64,000 bases of DNA from Kangiella sediminilitoris (GTDB taxonomy: Bacteria > Pseudomonadota > Gammaproteobacteria > Enterobacterales > Kangiellaceae). Both the position numbers and the translations under genes were made by a program. Location of the stretch: contig NZ_CP012418.1 in assembly GCF_001708405.1 (NCBI RefSeq), positions 1,578,501 to 1,642,500 of the forward strand, given 5' to 3'. Below the pieces are notes generated by a model that ran no database searches, was not told the origin of the DNA, and saw only the letters and a list, made by a program, of their open reading frames with translations. This document shows positions 51,338 through 62,463 of this stretch, one piece after another; within the stretch, counting starts at the first letter, position 1, and each line of letters starts with the position of its first letter.

Positions 51338-52438
51338 CTATTTTGTCATCTCACGCAAGACTTTGATGAATTTAGCATTTTCTTCTTCAAGACCAATACT
51401 GACCCGCAAGTGATTCGGCATTTCGTAGTTGGCTACTGGTCTAACAATGACTCCTTGCTCCAGCATGTGCTGATATATAGGACCAGCAGGCTTACCCATA
51501 TCCACCGTAATAAAGTTTGTCACCGATGGAATGTAATCATAGTTAAGCTCTTTGAAAACGTCTTCAAGCTGTTGCATTCCAGCTTTATTTACGTCCAATG
51601 CTTTTTGCAGATATTCATGGTCATCCAGTACAGCTTCTGCAGCAGCCAAAGCCAGGGAGTTCATATTAAATGGTTGACGAGGACGGTTAATCAAGCCAGT
51701 AATTTCTTCATTTGCAACTGCATAACCAGCACGTACACCAGCTAAACCATAGGCTTTTGAGAAAGTTCGGGTGACGATTAAATTAGGAAATTCTTTTATC
51801 CAGGGGATTGTTTGCGGATAGTCTTTATCTTCAACGTATTCGTAATATGCTTCATCCAAAATGACCAATACATCTTCTGGCACTTTGTCCATAAACGCTT
51901 TTAACTCATCAGACTTAACCCATGTACCAGTAGGATTATTTGGATTAGCTATGAAAATCATGCGCGTATTTGGTGTTATAGCTTCAGCGGTAGCTTCCAG
52001 ATCGTGACCCCAGTCTTTAGCTGGAATTACAACCTTCTTAGCACCAATGGCTTGCGTCACAATCGGATAAACGACAAATGCATGTTGTGAAAATATCACC
52101 TCATGCTCAGGTGCGACAAAAACCCTGGCTATAAGCTCTAATACATCGTTTGAACCGTTACCCAGGGTAATTTGATTGATATCAACACCAACGCGCTCAG
52201 CAATCTTAGCTTTAAGGTAATAACCGTTAGCATCAGGATAACGCGCTAATTCGGAAAACTCTTTTTCCATTGCGGCCTGTGCTTTAGCACTGATCCCAAT
52301 GGGGTTTTCGTTACTTGCCAACTTTACGATATTGGTAATACCCAGCTCCCTTTCCAGCTCAGAAATAGGCTTGCCAGGTTGATAGGGGTGTAGTTCTTGA
52401 ACACCACTATTCGCTAATTTAATAAAATCACAACTCAT
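51338..52438 (-). CDS. hisC: Histidinol-phosphate aminotransferase
   Basis: 366 aa. PYQPGKPISELERELG, KLASNENPIGIS, NGSNDVLELIARVF, FIANPNNPTGTWV, LDEAYYEYV and the PLP lysine in VTRTFSKAYGLAGVRAGYAV near residue 230. In gammaproteobacteria this gene lies in the serC-(pheA)-hisC-(tyrA/aroA)-cmk block, often as hisC2 with a role in aromatic amino acid transamination; pheA and aroA are not here. Confidence 0.95.
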   Translation of the reverse strand: MSCDFIKLANSGVQELHPYQPGKPISELERELGITNIVKLASNENPIGISAKAQAAMEKEFSELARYPDANGYYLKAKIAERVGVDINQITLGNGSNDVLELIARVFVAPEHEVIFSQHAFVVYPIVTQAIGAKKVVIPAKDWGHDLEATAEAITPNTRMIFIANPNNPTGTWVKSDELKAFMDKVPEDVLVILDEAYYEYVEDKDYPQTIPWIKEFPNLIVTRTFSKAYGLAGVRAGYAVANEEITGLINRPRQPFNMNSLALAAAEAVLDDHEYLQKALDVNKAGMQQLEDVFKELNYDYIPSVTNFITVDMGKPAGPIYQHMLEQGVIVRPVANYEMPNHLRVSIGLEEENAKFIKVLREMTK

Positions 52439-52619
52439 AACTGACCCTCAGCATGTTCTAGCGCTCAAACCATTGGCGCTGTATGTATTCTTAAAACGGC
52501 CGCTATTATCCTTCATATTCAGATGATTTTCATCCTTTGCCGTCTAAATCAGTCTAAAACACTCTGGCTACTGCAAAAGCACAGACTTACTGATAGTATT
52601 AGGTCCAATAATAAGCAAC

Positions 52620-54812
52620 ATGGACGAACCCATCATGAAATACCTTCTGGCTTTTGTCAGTGTTATCCTTTTGTTAGTAGGCATATATTTTATAGGTAAC
52701 AAGGTGCCCCAAAAGCAAAATAATACCGCTAGCACAAATATCAATATGGCAAAGGGTCCCACGCCACCGATTGCTAAGAAAGAGCCCCATGAAATAAGTA
52801 TTCACGGTGATACGCGTATCGATAACTATTACTGGATGCGAGATGATAGCCGAACGGATCCGGAAATTATCGCCCACCTCACTGCAGAGAATGACTACAA
52901 AGAAGCTATGCTGGCCGGAACCAAGGAATTACAGCAGGAGTTATATGACGAAATAGTAGGCCGTATAGAAAAAGATAAATCCACTGTCCCTTACCAGCTG
53001 GATAACTACTATTACTACACTCGTTTCGAGCCAGCTCAGGAATATCCAGTCTATGCCAGGAAAAAGGATGGCTTAGATAATAACGAGCAAATCCTTTTAA
53101 ATGTTAACGAGCTGGCCAAAGGTCATGACTATTTTAACGTTGCCGCAACGGAAGTTAGTCCGGATCATAGTTTACTGGCATATAGTCATGATTCGGTAGG
53201 TAGGAGGATTTACACCATCCGGATAAAGGATATAGCTTCAGAAAAACTCCTTGAGGATACTTTAAAAAATACTAGTGGGAACTTGGTCTGGGCTAATGAC
53301 AACAAAACTATATTTTACATAAAAAAAGATCCTCAAACCCTTCTTGGCTATCAAGTTTACCGCCACACATTGGGCACTCCACAAGCGACAGATGTGCTGG
53401 TTTACGAAGAAACCGATAGTAGCTTTTATACCAGTTTATCAAAGTCGCTCGATGGTACATTGATTAAAATCGGTCACTACAGTACCGAAACAAAAGGCCA
53501 AAGCCTTCTTGACGCAAACCAGCCAAATGGAAAGTTTGAACATTTTTACCCACTTCAGGAGGGCCATGAATATACGGTATCGAAGAGTGGTCAGTCATAC
53601 TATATTCTGACTAACAAAGACGCTAAAAACTTCCGATTGATGAAGGCTGACGAAAGTAGCCGTCTCAACTTTAATCAGTGGGAAGAAGTTATCCCCCATC
53701 GTGAGGACACACAGTTAACCGGCGTTATAGCATTTAAAGACTTTATTGCCGTAACCGAACGTCAAAACGGCCTGATAAAAATACGGGTAATGGGAATCAA
53801 TAATTCAAGCTCGCGCTTCGTTGAGTTTAATGATCCAGCGTATTCAGCTGGATTTGGCACAAATAAAAATTTTTCCAGCAAAACCTTACGCTATGAATAT
53901 TCAAGTTTAACCACTCCTAACTCTATTTATGACTTTAATATGGAGACAGGCAGAAACGAATTATTAAAGCAGGACAAGGTACTTGGCGAATTTAATCCTG
54001 CAGATTACAACAGTGAACGTCTATTTATAACCGCACGTGACAACACTAAAGTTCCTGTATCACTGGTCTATAAAAAACAAAAATTTAGTCGCGATGGCAC
54101 AAACCCGCTTTATCAATATGGTTATGGCTCCTATGGTGCAACCATGGATCCAAGGTTTCGATCTAACTGGCTGTCACTACTTGATCGAGGTTTTGTAGTA
54201 GCCATAGCTCATGTTCGGGGCAGCCAGATGCTTGGCAGGCAATGGTATGAAGATGGCAAAATGTTTCATAAAATCAATACATTTACAGACTTTATTGATG
54301 TTACAGACAGCTTGGTTGATAAAAAGTACGCAGCGAGGGATAAAGTATTTATTGCGGGTGGCAGCGCAGGTGGCCTGCTGATGGGTGCTGTTATTAATAT
54401 GGCTCCTGAGAAATATCGTGGTGTTGCAGCGCACGTACCTTTTGTTGACGTCGTAACCACAATGCTCGACGAAAGTATTCCCTTAACTACGAACGAATTT
54501 GATGAATGGGGCAACCCCAAGAACGAAGACTCTTATGAATATATGTTGTCCTACTCCCCTTATGATAATGTCAAAAAACAAGATTATCCTAATCTATTAG
54601 TTACTACTGGCTTGCATGACTCTCAAGTACAATACTTCGAACCAATGAAGTGGGTCGCAAAGCTCCGTGAGTATAAAACTGACAATAACATGCTACTAAT
54701 GCATACCAACATGGAAGCTGGTCACGGTGGCGCTTCTGGTCGTTTTGAACGTCTCAAGCAAACAGCCATGGAATACGCGTTCTTTTTAGATATCCTTAAC
54801 TCGGAGAAATGA
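52620..54812 (+). CDS. ptrB: Oligopeptidase B (S9 family), membrane-anchored
   Basis: 730 aa. N-terminal hydrophobic segment YLLAFVSVILLLVGIYFIG (residues 7-25) is unusual for PtrB, which is normally cytosolic. PHEISIHGDTRIDNYYWMRDDSRTDPEI is the propeller entry motif. Catalytic Ser in AGGSAGGLLMGAV near residue 582, Asp in TTGLHDSQVQYFEP, His in AGHGGASGRF. Cleaves peptides after Lys/Arg. Start could be ATG 52620 or 52635; both keep the anchor. Single gene, divergent from hisC. Confidence 0.9.
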   Translation: MDEPIMKYLLAFVSVILLLVGIYFIGNKVPQKQNNTASTNINMAKGPTPPIAKKEPHEISIHGDTRIDNYYWMRDDSRTDPEIIAHLTAENDYKEAMLAGTKELQQELYDEIVGRIEKDKSTVPYQLDNYYYYTRFEPAQEYPVYARKKDGLDNNEQILLNVNELAKGHDYFNVAATEVSPDHSLLAYSHDSVGRRIYTIRIKDIASEKLLEDTLKNTSGNLVWANDNKTIFYIKKDPQTLLGYQVYRHTLGTPQATDVLVYEETDSSFYTSLSKSLDGTLIKIGHYSTETKGQSLLDANQPNGKFEHFYPLQEGHEYTVSKSGQSYYILTNKDAKNFRLMKADESSRLNFNQWEEVIPHREDTQLTGVIAFKDFIAVTERQNGLIKIRVMGINNSSSRFVEFNDPAYSAGFGTNKNFSSKTLRYEYSSLTTPNSIYDFNMETGRNELLKQDKVLGEFNPADYNSERLFITARDNTKVPVSLVYKKQKFSRDGTNPLYQYGYGSYGATMDPRFRSNWLSLLDRGFVVAIAHVRGSQMLGRQWYEDGKMFHKINTFTDFIDVTDSLVDKKYAARDKVFIAGGSAGGLLMGAVINMAPEKYRGVAAHVPFVDVVTTMLDESIPLTTNEFDEWGNPKNEDSYEYMLSYSPYDNVKKQDYPNLLVTTGLHDSQVQYFEPMKWVAKLREYKTDNNMLLMHTNMEAGHGGASGRFERLKQTAMEYAFFLDILNSEK

Positions 54813-54827
54813 TTGCTTTGTGATAGT

Positions 54828-54851
54828 GCGGTTCTAACGATTTAGAACCGC
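54828..54851. repeat. Perfect hairpin GCGGTTCTAA-CGAT-TTAGAACCGC
   Basis: Ten-base-pair perfect stem 16 nt after ptrB stop, without a U tract. Possible mRNA end-stabiliser or a weak terminator. Confidence 0.6.
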
Positions 54852-54885
54852 GCAACAATGTGAAGCGCGTCACAAAACTTTCATT

Positions 54886-54903
54886 TAATGCAAATTTGCA
54901 TTA
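54886..54903. promoter_or_regulatory. Perfect palindrome TAATGCAAATTTGCATTA
   Basis: 18-bp perfect inverted repeat 38 nt before the diguanylate cyclase start. Its 7-bp arms match the elements near the HTH gene and peptide cassettes (41483, 43353, 45060). A likely operator. Confidence 0.6.
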
Positions 54904-54941
54904 GTCTAGTTACTAGTAGGTACAACTGGAGACTGGACAGT

Positions 54942-55685
54942 GTGAAACGAATAATTCAAAAAGTAGGAAGAATTAGGCTCGTTATTATCATTACCTTGGT
55001 AGCAGCCTTATTAGCAATTGGATTAAATATATTATTGCAACTCATACAGGGAAATGAATTAAGCTATACAGCACTATATAGAGCGCTTATTAGTGCCATT
55101 ATTATTGCTCCTCTACTTTCATGGTATCTCGTTGGTCTATTTATGAGAGTCATTGAGCTTGAGCAGAAAATGCAAGAATGGGCGATGTTCGATCAACTCA
55201 CAGGGCTATTTAACCGAAGGGCATTTCTCCATAGAGCTGAACAAGAATATACTCTGGCCAAGAGACATAATGAAAGCTTTGCCATATTAGTGTTAGATTT
55301 AGATCATTTTAAAACAATTAACGACAAATATGGGCATAAAGCAGGAGATTTAATACTGGAAGATTTTGGTCAGCTCATAAAAAGTCAGGTACGTCAGAGT
55401 GATATTTGTGGACGTATTGGGGGTGAGGAATTTGGATTTATACTCCCTCGAACCGATCTGAATAATAGTAGGTTATTCGCTGAGAAGTTATTAACGACAA
55501 TTGAACAAAGATCCATTTCAATAGAAGGAAAAGAAATTAAATACACTGCAAGTATAGGCATTACACTATCTCACCCTTATAGTAACTATAAGATTAACAA
55601 CCTGCTCCACCAGGCAGACCGTGCTCTATATAAAGCAAAGTCAGCCGGTAGAAACTGCTACCAGGTAGCTAATGCTGTCAGTTAA
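54942..55685 (+). CDS. Diguanylate cyclase, two membrane helices plus GGDEF
   Basis: 247 aa from GTG 54942 (GGAG 10 nt upstream); an in-frame ATG at 54888 lies inside the palindrome and is an unlikely start. Helices LVIIITLVAALLAIGLNILLQL and YRALISAIIIAPLLSWYLVGLFM, then a GGDEF domain: DQLTGLFNRRAFL, LDLDHFKTINDKYGHKAGD, and the active GGEEF in GRIGGEEFGFILP. Makes c-di-GMP. No clear inhibitory RxxD before GGEEF. Possibly controlled by the palindrome-binding regulator. Confidence 0.93.
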   Translation: MKRIIQKVGRIRLVIIITLVAALLAIGLNILLQLIQGNELSYTALYRALISAIIIAPLLSWYLVGLFMRVIELEQKMQEWAMFDQLTGLFNRRAFLHRAEQEYTLAKRHNESFAILVLDLDHFKTINDKYGHKAGDLILEDFGQLIKSQVRQSDICGRIGGEEFGFILPRTDLNNSRLFAEKLLTTIEQRSISIEGKEIKYTASIGITLSHPYSNYKINNLLHQADRALYKAKSAGRNCYQVANAVS

Positions 55686-55693
55686 AAGCAATC

Positions 55694-56782
55694 CTAGAGG
55701 TGTTTTTCGAAATCTTTCATGTAATCGATTAGGGTATTCACACCCTTAACACTCATAGCATTATAAATACTCGCCCTTAAACCTCCGAAGGATCGATGGC
55801 CTTTTAAGGCAATGAGATGCCTACGCTGGGCTCCTTCTAAAAACTTTTGTTCCAAAGACTTATCGGCCAACTGAATTGAAACATTCATAAACGAGCGAGA
55901 ACCTTTGGCTACGGGTGAGTGGTAAAATGAGGATTGATCAACATAATCATAAAGCATATTAGCCTTTTTGAGATTAAGCTTATGCATTTCTTCTACTCCA
56001 CCCTGCTGCAATAACCATTCAAATACGAGGCCTGCAAAGTAGATTCCAAAACTAGGCGGTGTATTTGGCATTGAATCTTTGGCTGACACATGCGGATACT
56101 GGAATAACTTTGGTACCCTTTCTGTATGAAATGTATCGAAAAGATCTTCTCGCACGATGACTACCGTCATACCCGAAGGTCCTATATTTTTCTGGGCACC
56201 AGCATAGATTAATGCATATTTTTCTATATCAATTGGGCGAGACAAAATATCCGAGCACATATCACTTACGAGCTTACCAGCAAAGCGACTCGGGTCCTTC
56301 TCGAATTGAATACCGACTATCGTTTCATTAGAGGTGAAGTGTAAATACTTCCCTTCATCATCGAGCTCCCACTCATCCTCAGGGATTAACTCTAAAAGTC
56401 CATCTTTGTTTTTACGTATTCCCTGCTCAACATGAACATTAGCAAAGCGCTTAGCTTCGGCAATACACATTTTTGACCAGTGATCCAGTTCCAGATAATT
56501 GGCCTTCTCGTCTGGTCTCAGGAAGTTCATTGGGACCATAGAGAATTGATGGGAGGCACTGCCATGCATGAACAGTACCTTGTAGTTAGAAGGGATGTTT
56601 AAAAGCTTTCTAAGATTCTTTTCGGCATTATGAAGGATCTCTTTAAAGTCAGGAGTACGGTGACCCAGCTCCATTACCGAGCAACCGTATCCCTGCCAAT
56701 TTAAAAGCTCTTCTTGCGCACGCTCCAAAACTTCAGTTGGAATTGCCGCCGGGCCAGCACTGAAGTTGAAAGCACGAGTCAT
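55694..56782 (-). CDS. serC: Phosphoserine aminotransferase
   Basis: 362 aa from ATG 56782 (GGAG 6 nt upstream). RAFNFSAGPAAIPTEVLERAQEELL, MELGHRTPDFKEIL, FMHGSASHQFSMVPMNFL, the PLP lysine in YAGAQKNIGPSGMTVVIV and GGLRASIYNAMS. Converts phosphohydroxypyruvate to phosphoserine. Downstream of gyrA, as in most gammaproteobacteria. Confidence 0.97.
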   Translation of the reverse strand: MTRAFNFSAGPAAIPTEVLERAQEELLNWQGYGCSVMELGHRTPDFKEILHNAEKNLRKLLNIPSNYKVLFMHGSASHQFSMVPMNFLRPDEKANYLELDHWSKMCIAEAKRFANVHVEQGIRKNKDGLLELIPEDEWELDDEGKYLHFTSNETIVGIQFEKDPSRFAGKLVSDMCSDILSRPIDIEKYALIYAGAQKNIGPSGMTVVIVREDLFDTFHTERVPKLFQYPHVSAKDSMPNTPPSFGIYFAGLVFEWLLQQGGVEEMHKLNLKKANMLYDYVDQSSFYHSPVAKGSRSFMNVSIQLADKSLEQKFLEGAQRRHLIALKGHRSFGGLRASIYNAMSVKGVNTLIDYMKDFEKHL

Positions 56783-56851
56783 GTCATTCTCCATTTTATC
56801 AGGTAACTAATAACAACAGACTAAACGATCTTAACTGTAAGATCTAAGATC

Positions 56852-59446
56852 CTACTCCTCTGATTCGCTGCCGTTTTTCTCTGCTTCTTCACCTTCTTCT
56901 AATTCATCATCGTCGACATCCAGCTCAACAATACGCTGTAAACCAACCAAGGTTTCATCATCATCAAGTCGAATCAATCTCACGCCCTGTGTATTACGAC
57001 CCATTACACGAATATCGTCAACTCCGGTTCTGATCAAGGTGCCACCCTTACTGATTAGCATCACCTCGTCACCATCGATGACTGGAACTGCCGATACAAC
57101 CTGGCCATTTCTCTCACTCATCTGAATCGAAATCACACCTTGACCGCCACGACCACGTAGAGGGTGATCATCAACAGAGGTCCGCTTTCCATAACCAAAC
57201 TCTGTAGCAGTTAAAATTGAGCAATCTTCTTCAGCAACTAACATTTGAATTACTTTAGCGCCTTCTGGTAACTTCATACCTCGGACACCACGTGCCGTAC
57301 GACCCATTGCTCGAACCGCATCTTCACCAAAACGTATTACCTTACCAGCATCGCTGAAGAGCATAATTTCATCTTCACCTGACGTTTCAGCTACGCCGAT
57401 TAATTCATCATCATCAGCAATAGTTAAAGCAATAATACCGTTTGAACGTGGGCGAGAAAATTGCTCAAGTGATGTTTTCTTAACAGTTCCGTTCGATGTT
57501 GCCATGAATACGAAACGCTCCTCAGAGAATTCCCTGATAGGAAGAATAGCACTGATTTTTTCATCTTTCTCAAGTGGCAACACATTAACTATTGGTTTAC
57601 CCCGAGATCCACGACCAGCATTCGGAAGCTCGAAAACTTTTAACCAATATACTTTTCCTCGTGAGGAGAAGCACAGAATCGTATCATGTGTCGAAGCGAC
57701 TAATAGACGATCAATAAAGTCCTCATCTTTCATTTTAGTCGCAGACTTACCTCGCCCACCACGACGCTGAGCCTTATAGTCAGATAGAGACTGATACTTC
57801 ACATAACCTTCGTGAGACAGTGTTACTACAACATCTTCTTCTGTAATCAGGTCAGCAATTGTGAGGTCCAGTTTACTGTCCAAAATTTCCGAACGTCTCT
57901 CATCTCCAAACGTTTCTTTTACTTCTTCAAGCTCTTCGCAAATCACTTCCAGTAAGCGCTCTTTGCTCATAAGGATGTGCAATAGCTCTTCAATAAGTCC
58001 TAGCAGGTCCTTATATTCACTGATAATTTTATCGTGCTCGAGACCTGTTAACTTATGCAAACGCAGTTCTAGAATCGCTTTTGCCTGTTCTTCCGATAAC
58101 TTGTAATAACCATCATGGAAGCCAAACTCAGCATCCAGATGTTCTGGGCGACACGCTTCCGTGCCAGCTCTAGCCAGCATATCGGCAACTTGACCCGGAG
58201 CCCATTGACGATGCATCAACTCTTCTTTTGCTTCTTTAGGAGTTGGTGACTTTTTGATAAGCTCAATCACTTCATCGATATTGGCTAAAGCTATTGCTAA
58301 ACCTTCAAGCACATGCGCTTTTTCACGAGCTTTACGAAGTTCATAAATGGTACGGCGAGTCACTACCTCACGACGATGAGTGATGAATGCATCCAAAGCA
58401 TCTTTTAAGTTGAATAATCGTGGCTGTCCGTTATCCAGTGCCACCATGTTGATGCCAAAAACATTCTGCATCTGTGATTGAGCATAAAGGTTATTCAGTA
58501 CCACTTCTGGTACTTCACCCTTACGCAATTCAATCACCATGCGCATGCCGTCTTTATCCGATTCATCACGTAACCCAGTGATACCCTCGATCTTTTTGTC
58601 TTTGACTAATTCAGCAATCTTTTCTATCAGACGGGCTTTATTAACCTGATACGGTAATTCCGTAACAACAATCGAGTCTTTACCGTTTTTCTCATCAGTT
58701 TCTATATGGCTTCTTGCTCGTAGATATATCTTGCCTCGGCCAGTTTGATACGCGTCAATAATTCCTGCACGACCATTGATAATAGCAGCGGTTGGGAAGT
58801 CCGGACCTTTCACATATTCCATTAGATCAGTGATTGTTAGATCAGGGTTCTCAATTAGCGCTAAACAACCATCAATGACCTCATTCAAATTATGAGGTGG
58901 AATGTTAGTTGCCATCCCCACAGCAATACCCGAGGAACCATTCACTAGAAGGTTGGGAATTCTTGTCGGTAGTACTGTTGGCTCTGATTCCGAACCATCA
59001 TAGTTCTCTTCAAAATCGACAGTTTCTTTGTCCAGGTCGGCTAGCAGCTGGTGCGCCATTTTAGCCATCCGCACTTCGGTATAACGCATCGCTGCAGGAG
59101 AGTCTCCATCGATGGAACCGAAGTTACCCTGACCGTCAACCAGCATATACCTAAGGGAGAAAGGCTGAGCCATACGCACAATCGTGTCGTATACTGCCGA
59201 ATCACCATGAGGGTGATATTTACCGATCACGTCACCGACAACACGTGCTGACTTTTTGTACGGTTTGTTAAAGTCATTACCCAGCTCGTTCATGGCATAA
59301 AGCACACGACGGTGCACAGGTTTTAGTCCATCCCTAACGTCCGGTAATGCGCGGCCAACAATGACACTCATCGCATAGTCTAAATACGACGTTTTTAATT
59401 CATCTTCAATGTTTACCGGCAGGATCTCTTTGGCAAGTTCACCCAT
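56852..59446 (-). CDS. gyrA: DNA gyrase subunit A
   Basis: 864 aa. Catalytic Tyr in [31 protein letters not shown] has Ser83 and Asp87 as in quinolone-sensitive E. coli. GyrA-box QRRGGRGK and six C-terminal pinwheel blades; acidic tail [20 protein letters not shown]. Introduces negative supercoils with GyrB. Confidence 0.99.
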   Translation of the reverse strand: MGELAKEILPVNIEDELKTSYLDYAMSVIVGRALPDVRDGLKPVHRRVLYAMNELGNDFNKPYKKSARVVGDVIGKYHPHGDSAVYDTIVRMAQPFSLRYMLVDGQGNFGSIDGDSPAAMRYTEVRMAKMAHQLLADLDKETVDFEENYDGSESEPTVLPTRIPNLLVNGSSGIAVGMATNIPPHNLNEVIDGCLALIENPDLTITDLMEYVKGPDFPTAAIINGRAGIIDAYQTGRGKIYLRARSHIETDEKNGKDSIVVTELPYQVNKARLIEKIAELVKDKKIEGITGLRDESDKDGMRMVIELRKGEVPEVVLNNLYAQSQMQNVFGINMVALDNGQPRLFNLKDALDAFITHRREVVTRRTIYELRKAREKAHVLEGLAIALANIDEVIELIKKSPTPKEAKEELMHRQWAPGQVADMLARAGTEACRPEHLDAEFGFHDGYYKLSEEQAKAILELRLHKLTGLEHDKIISEYKDLLGLIEELLHILMSKERLLEVICEELEEVKETFGDERRSEILDSKLDLTIADLITEEDVVVTLSHEGYVKYQSLSDYKAQRRGGRGKSATKMKDEDFIDRLLVASTHDTILCFSSRGKVYWLKVFELPNAGRGSRGKPIVNVLPLEKDEKISAILPIREFSEERFVFMATSNGTVKKTSLEQFSRPRSNGIIALTIADDDELIGVAETSGEDEIMLFSDAGKVIRFGEDAVRAMGRTARGVRGMKLPEGAKVIQMLVAEEDCSILTATEFGYGKRTSVDDHPLRGRGGQGVISIQMSERNGQVVSAVPVIDGDEVMLISKGGTLIRTGVDDIRVMGRNTQGVRLIRLDDDETLVGLQRIVELDVDDDELEEGEEAEKNGSESEE

Positions 59447-59607
59447 TCTGAAAAACCCTTTAAATTCTGGTAGTTATAGTTAGAAATATCAAAGGCATTA
59501 TGCTTCGATTTAAGCAGATAATTCTAACACAAGCCTCTTTTTTTCGCTAATATTAATCACTATAACAGTATGTTTTTTAACCATTTTGACGTTTATTTCA
59601 TCGCTCC

Positions 59608-59636
59608 TTATGCAACATGGTTTTGTCAGGTATAAT
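59608..59636 (+). promoter_or_regulatory. Possible promoter of mtaD-ubiG-gph
   Basis: TATAAT at 59631-59636 with TTATGC 17 nt upstream (three of six matches to -35). 40 nt before the TTG start. Confidence 0.4.
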
Positions 59637-59675
59637 AGCGCCTGTTAAGTCATTGAAATAACGAGAGAGACCTCA

Positions 59676-61043
59676 TTGAGTCAGAACGAAGAAAAGAACA
59701 CATTGAGTCAAGTCGACGAGATTATTACCCCAGAATGGATTATTCCGGTAAGCAGAAATGGTAAACGTAACCTTCAAGCTCTTACTAAACATTCGATCGC
59801 AATCAATAAACACAAAATTGTAGCAATCTCCCCCACTTCACAGCTGCTTGAACAATATTCAACAACGCAACATGTCCAGCTACCAGGACAGGCTCTGATA
59901 CCTGGCTTTGTAAACTCTCACACCCATGCTGCCATGAGCTTATTTAAAGGATTATCCGATGATCTTCCTCTCATGATGTGGCTCGAAAACCATATCTGGC
60001 CAGCAGAAAAAAAATGGGTTGATAATTCTTTTTGTAGTGATGGCGTTACTCTGGCAGTAGCAGAAATGTTACTGAGTGGAACAACTTGCTTTAATGACAT
60101 GTACTTCCAGCCTAATATGACGGCCAAAGTTGCCCAAAAACTTGGTATGCGCGCGACCATAGGAATGCTGGTATTTGACTTTCCATCTGTATGGGGAACT
60201 GGTTGGGAAGACTATCTCAAGAAAGGATTAAACCTTCGTGACGATTATAAGCATAGTGAACTTTTAAGCTTTGCATTTGCGCCTCATGCTCCCTACACGG
60301 TTTCCGATGAAGCTTTAGGTAAGATCGCTACATTAAGTAATGAGCTCTCCATACCCGTTCACATGCATATTCATGAAACGGCACACGAAATTAAGGAAAG
60401 TCTTTCAAAGTACGGTAAGCGCCCGCTAAAGCGTTTACAGGAACTGGAACTGGTAAACCCCAACCTGATTGCGGTTCATATGACGCAGTTACAGCGCAAT
60501 GAAATAGAAACAGTTGCTAACCATGGTGTTTCAGTTGTTCACTGCCCTCAATCTAACATGAAGCTGGCCAGCGGCATTAGCCCAGTACAGGAGTTGCTTA
60601 CAGCTAATATAAACGTAGCTCTTGGTACTGATGGCAATGCCAGTAACAACGACCTTAATATGTTTTCAGAAATGAAAACTGCATCTTTACTGAGCAAGGT
60701 TTATACCGGCTCAGCACAGGCATCATCCGCAGAAGATATGCTTTATGCTGCAACTATGGGCGGTGCAAAAGCACTGGGCATTGATGAAACCTGCGGCTCC
60801 ATCGAGATAGGTAAAGCAGCTGACCTGACCTCTATTAATTTAAACACAATTCAGGCACAACCTCTCTATGATCCTGTCTCTCAGATCGTTTATACTGCTG
60901 GTCGTGAGCAAGTCACCCACGTCTGGGTTAATGGTAGGCTTCAGGTAGAGGACGGCAAGCTGACTCAGCTGGATGAGCAGAAACTTATTAGCATGGCAAC
61001 CAGCTGGCGCGACAAGATTCAAAACTCAAGGGCAAATGCATGA
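59676..61043 (+). CDS. mtaD: 5-methylthioadenosine / S-adenosylhomocysteine deaminase-family amidohydrolase
   Basis: 455 aa, TTG start with GAGAGAG 6 nt upstream. [16 protein letters not shown] (HxH), [37 protein letters not shown] and AADLTSINL are the metal-site motifs of the MtaD/TRZ-ATZ group. Lies before ubiG and overlaps it by 4 nt. Confidence 0.9.
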   Translation: MSQNEEKNTLSQVDEIITPEWIIPVSRNGKRNLQALTKHSIAINKHKIVAISPTSQLLEQYSTTQHVQLPGQALIPGFVNSHTHAAMSLFKGLSDDLPLMMWLENHIWPAEKKWVDNSFCSDGVTLAVAEMLLSGTTCFNDMYFQPNMTAKVAQKLGMRATIGMLVFDFPSVWGTGWEDYLKKGLNLRDDYKHSELLSFAFAPHAPYTVSDEALGKIATLSNELSIPVHMHIHETAHEIKESLSKYGKRPLKRLQELELVNPNLIAVHMTQLQRNEIETVANHGVSVVHCPQSNMKLASGISPVQELLTANINVALGTDGNASNNDLNMFSEMKTASLLSKVYTGSAQASSAEDMLYAATMGGAKALGIDETCGSIEIGKAADLTSINLNTIQAQPLYDPVSQIVYTAGREQVTHVWVNGRLQVEDGKLTQLDEQKLISMATSWRDKIQNSRANA

Positions 61044-61774
61044 CACAAAGCAACCAACATGGCTCTTCAAGAGCTAACGTCGATCCACACGAGATCAATA
61101 AGTTTGAACAAATGGCTTCTCGCTGGTGGGACACTGAGGGTGACTTCAAGCCTCTACATGATATTAATCCACTGCGTTTAAAATTTATTATGGATCGTGT
61201 TGGGAGTTTGCAGGGGAAGAGAATTCTGGATGTAGGCTGTGGCGGCGGTATATTGACAGAGTCTATGGCAAAAGAAGGAGCTACCGTTACCGGAATTGAT
61301 ATGGGTGAGATGCCACTTGAAGTCGCAAAGCTGCACAAACTGGAATCTGGAGTTGATGTAGAATATTTACAGTCGACCGCCGAAGAGTTTGCTCTAAAAC
61401 ATGCAGGTGAGTTTGATGTAGTTACCTGTCTTGAAATGTTGGAACATGTTCCTGAGCCAAGCTCAATTATTGAGTCGTGTAGAAAGCTGATAAAACCTGA
61501 TGGCGATGTCTTCTTCTCTACTATTAACCGTAACCCTAAAAGCTTTCTGTTCGCTATTGTTGGTGCCGAATATCTTTTACAGATGCTGCCGAAGGGAACC
61601 CATGATTTCAAAAAATTTATTCGCCCGTCAGAACTAGAAGCCTGGAGTCGAAAGCAAGGCCTGCAATTTAAAAGTATCGAGGGTATGCACTACAATCCGT
61701 TAACAAAAAAGTACTGGATGAGTAGCAACGTTGACGTTAATTATATTGCTCACACACAGCCTGAGCCAAATTAA
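61040..61774 (+). CDS. ubiG: Ubiquinone biosynthesis O-methyltransferase
   Basis: 244 aa. [25 protein letters not shown] is the UbiG N-terminal membrane region, [16 protein letters not shown] the SAM motif [15 protein letters not shown] motif [23 protein letters not shown] the C-terminus. Catalyses two O-methylations in ubiquinone synthesis. ATGA overlap with mtaD, one-base overlap with gph. Confidence 0.97.
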   Translation: MTQSNQHGSSRANVDPHEINKFEQMASRWWDTEGDFKPLHDINPLRLKFIMDRVGSLQGKRILDVGCGGGILTESMAKEGATVTGIDMGEMPLEVAKLHKLESGVDVEYLQSTAEEFALKHAGEFDVVTCLEMLEHVPEPSSIIESCRKLIKPDGDVFFSTINRNPKSFLFAIVGAEYLLQMLPKGTHDFKKFIRPSELEAWSRKQGLQFKSIEGMHYNPLTKKYWMSSNVDVNYIAHTQPEPN

Positions 61775-62463
61775 TGATGAAGCAAACTATAAATGGTGTC
61801 TTTTTTGATCTGGATGGTACACTTCTAGATACCGCACCCGATATGGCTCTGGCTCTTAATATTCAACGTGAGCATCATAATTTAGCTCCTATTCCCTACC
61901 ATAAAATAAGGCCACATGTTTCCCACGGTGCTCTTGCCATGCTCAAACTGGGCTTTGATATCAACCTTGACAGTAAAAACTATCAGGGTATGCGAGAGCA
62001 GTACCTCCAATTTTATGCAGATAACCTTGCTGTTAGGACCGGCTTGTTTAATGGGCTGGCTGAGTTTTTATCTGAGCTGGAAACCAATAGTATCAGCTGG
62101 GGTGTAGTAACCAACAAGCCTGAGTTTTTAACGAAACCTTTACTTAAAGCTTTAAAGCTAGATCATCGTTGCTGCAGCGTTATCAGTGGTGATACCGTAT
62201 CACCGTCTAAACCTCACCCACTTCCCTTGTTTACTGCCTGTAGGGAATCAAACCTTCTTCCTTCACAATGCCTTTATATCGGGGACGCCGATCGCGATAT
62301 CATTGCTGGTCGCGCAGCGGGTATGAAAACCGTTGCGGCCAATTGGGGCTATATTCGCGAAGAAGACTCCATTGATAGCTGGGGGGCTGATAAAATTATC
62401 AAAGATCCAGTGGAGTTACGTGAATACTTCTGGGACTCGTTCTCTACTGTTAACTCTAACTAA
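61774..62463 (+). CDS. gph: Phosphoglycolate phosphatase-like HAD hydrolase
   Basis: 229 aa. HAD motif I FFDLDGTLLDTAPDM, motif II VVTNKP, motif III/IV YIGDADRDIIAGRAAGM. Cap domain of C1 type. Likely removes phosphate from 2-phosphoglycolate; related MupP-like roles (MurNAc-6-P) are possible, as genes beside ubiG in pseudomonads have that role. Converges on the EAL gene with a 4-nt overlap. Confidence 0.92.
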   Translation: MMKQTINGVFFDLDGTLLDTAPDMALALNIQREHHNLAPIPYHKIRPHVSHGALAMLKLGFDINLDSKNYQGMREQYLQFYADNLAVRTGLFNGLAEFLSELETNSISWGVVTNKPEFLTKPLLKALKLDHRCCSVISGDTVSPSKPHPLPLFTACRESNLLPSQCLYIGDADRDIIAGRAAGMKTVAANWGYIREEDSIDSWGADKIIKDPVELREYFWDSFSTVNSN

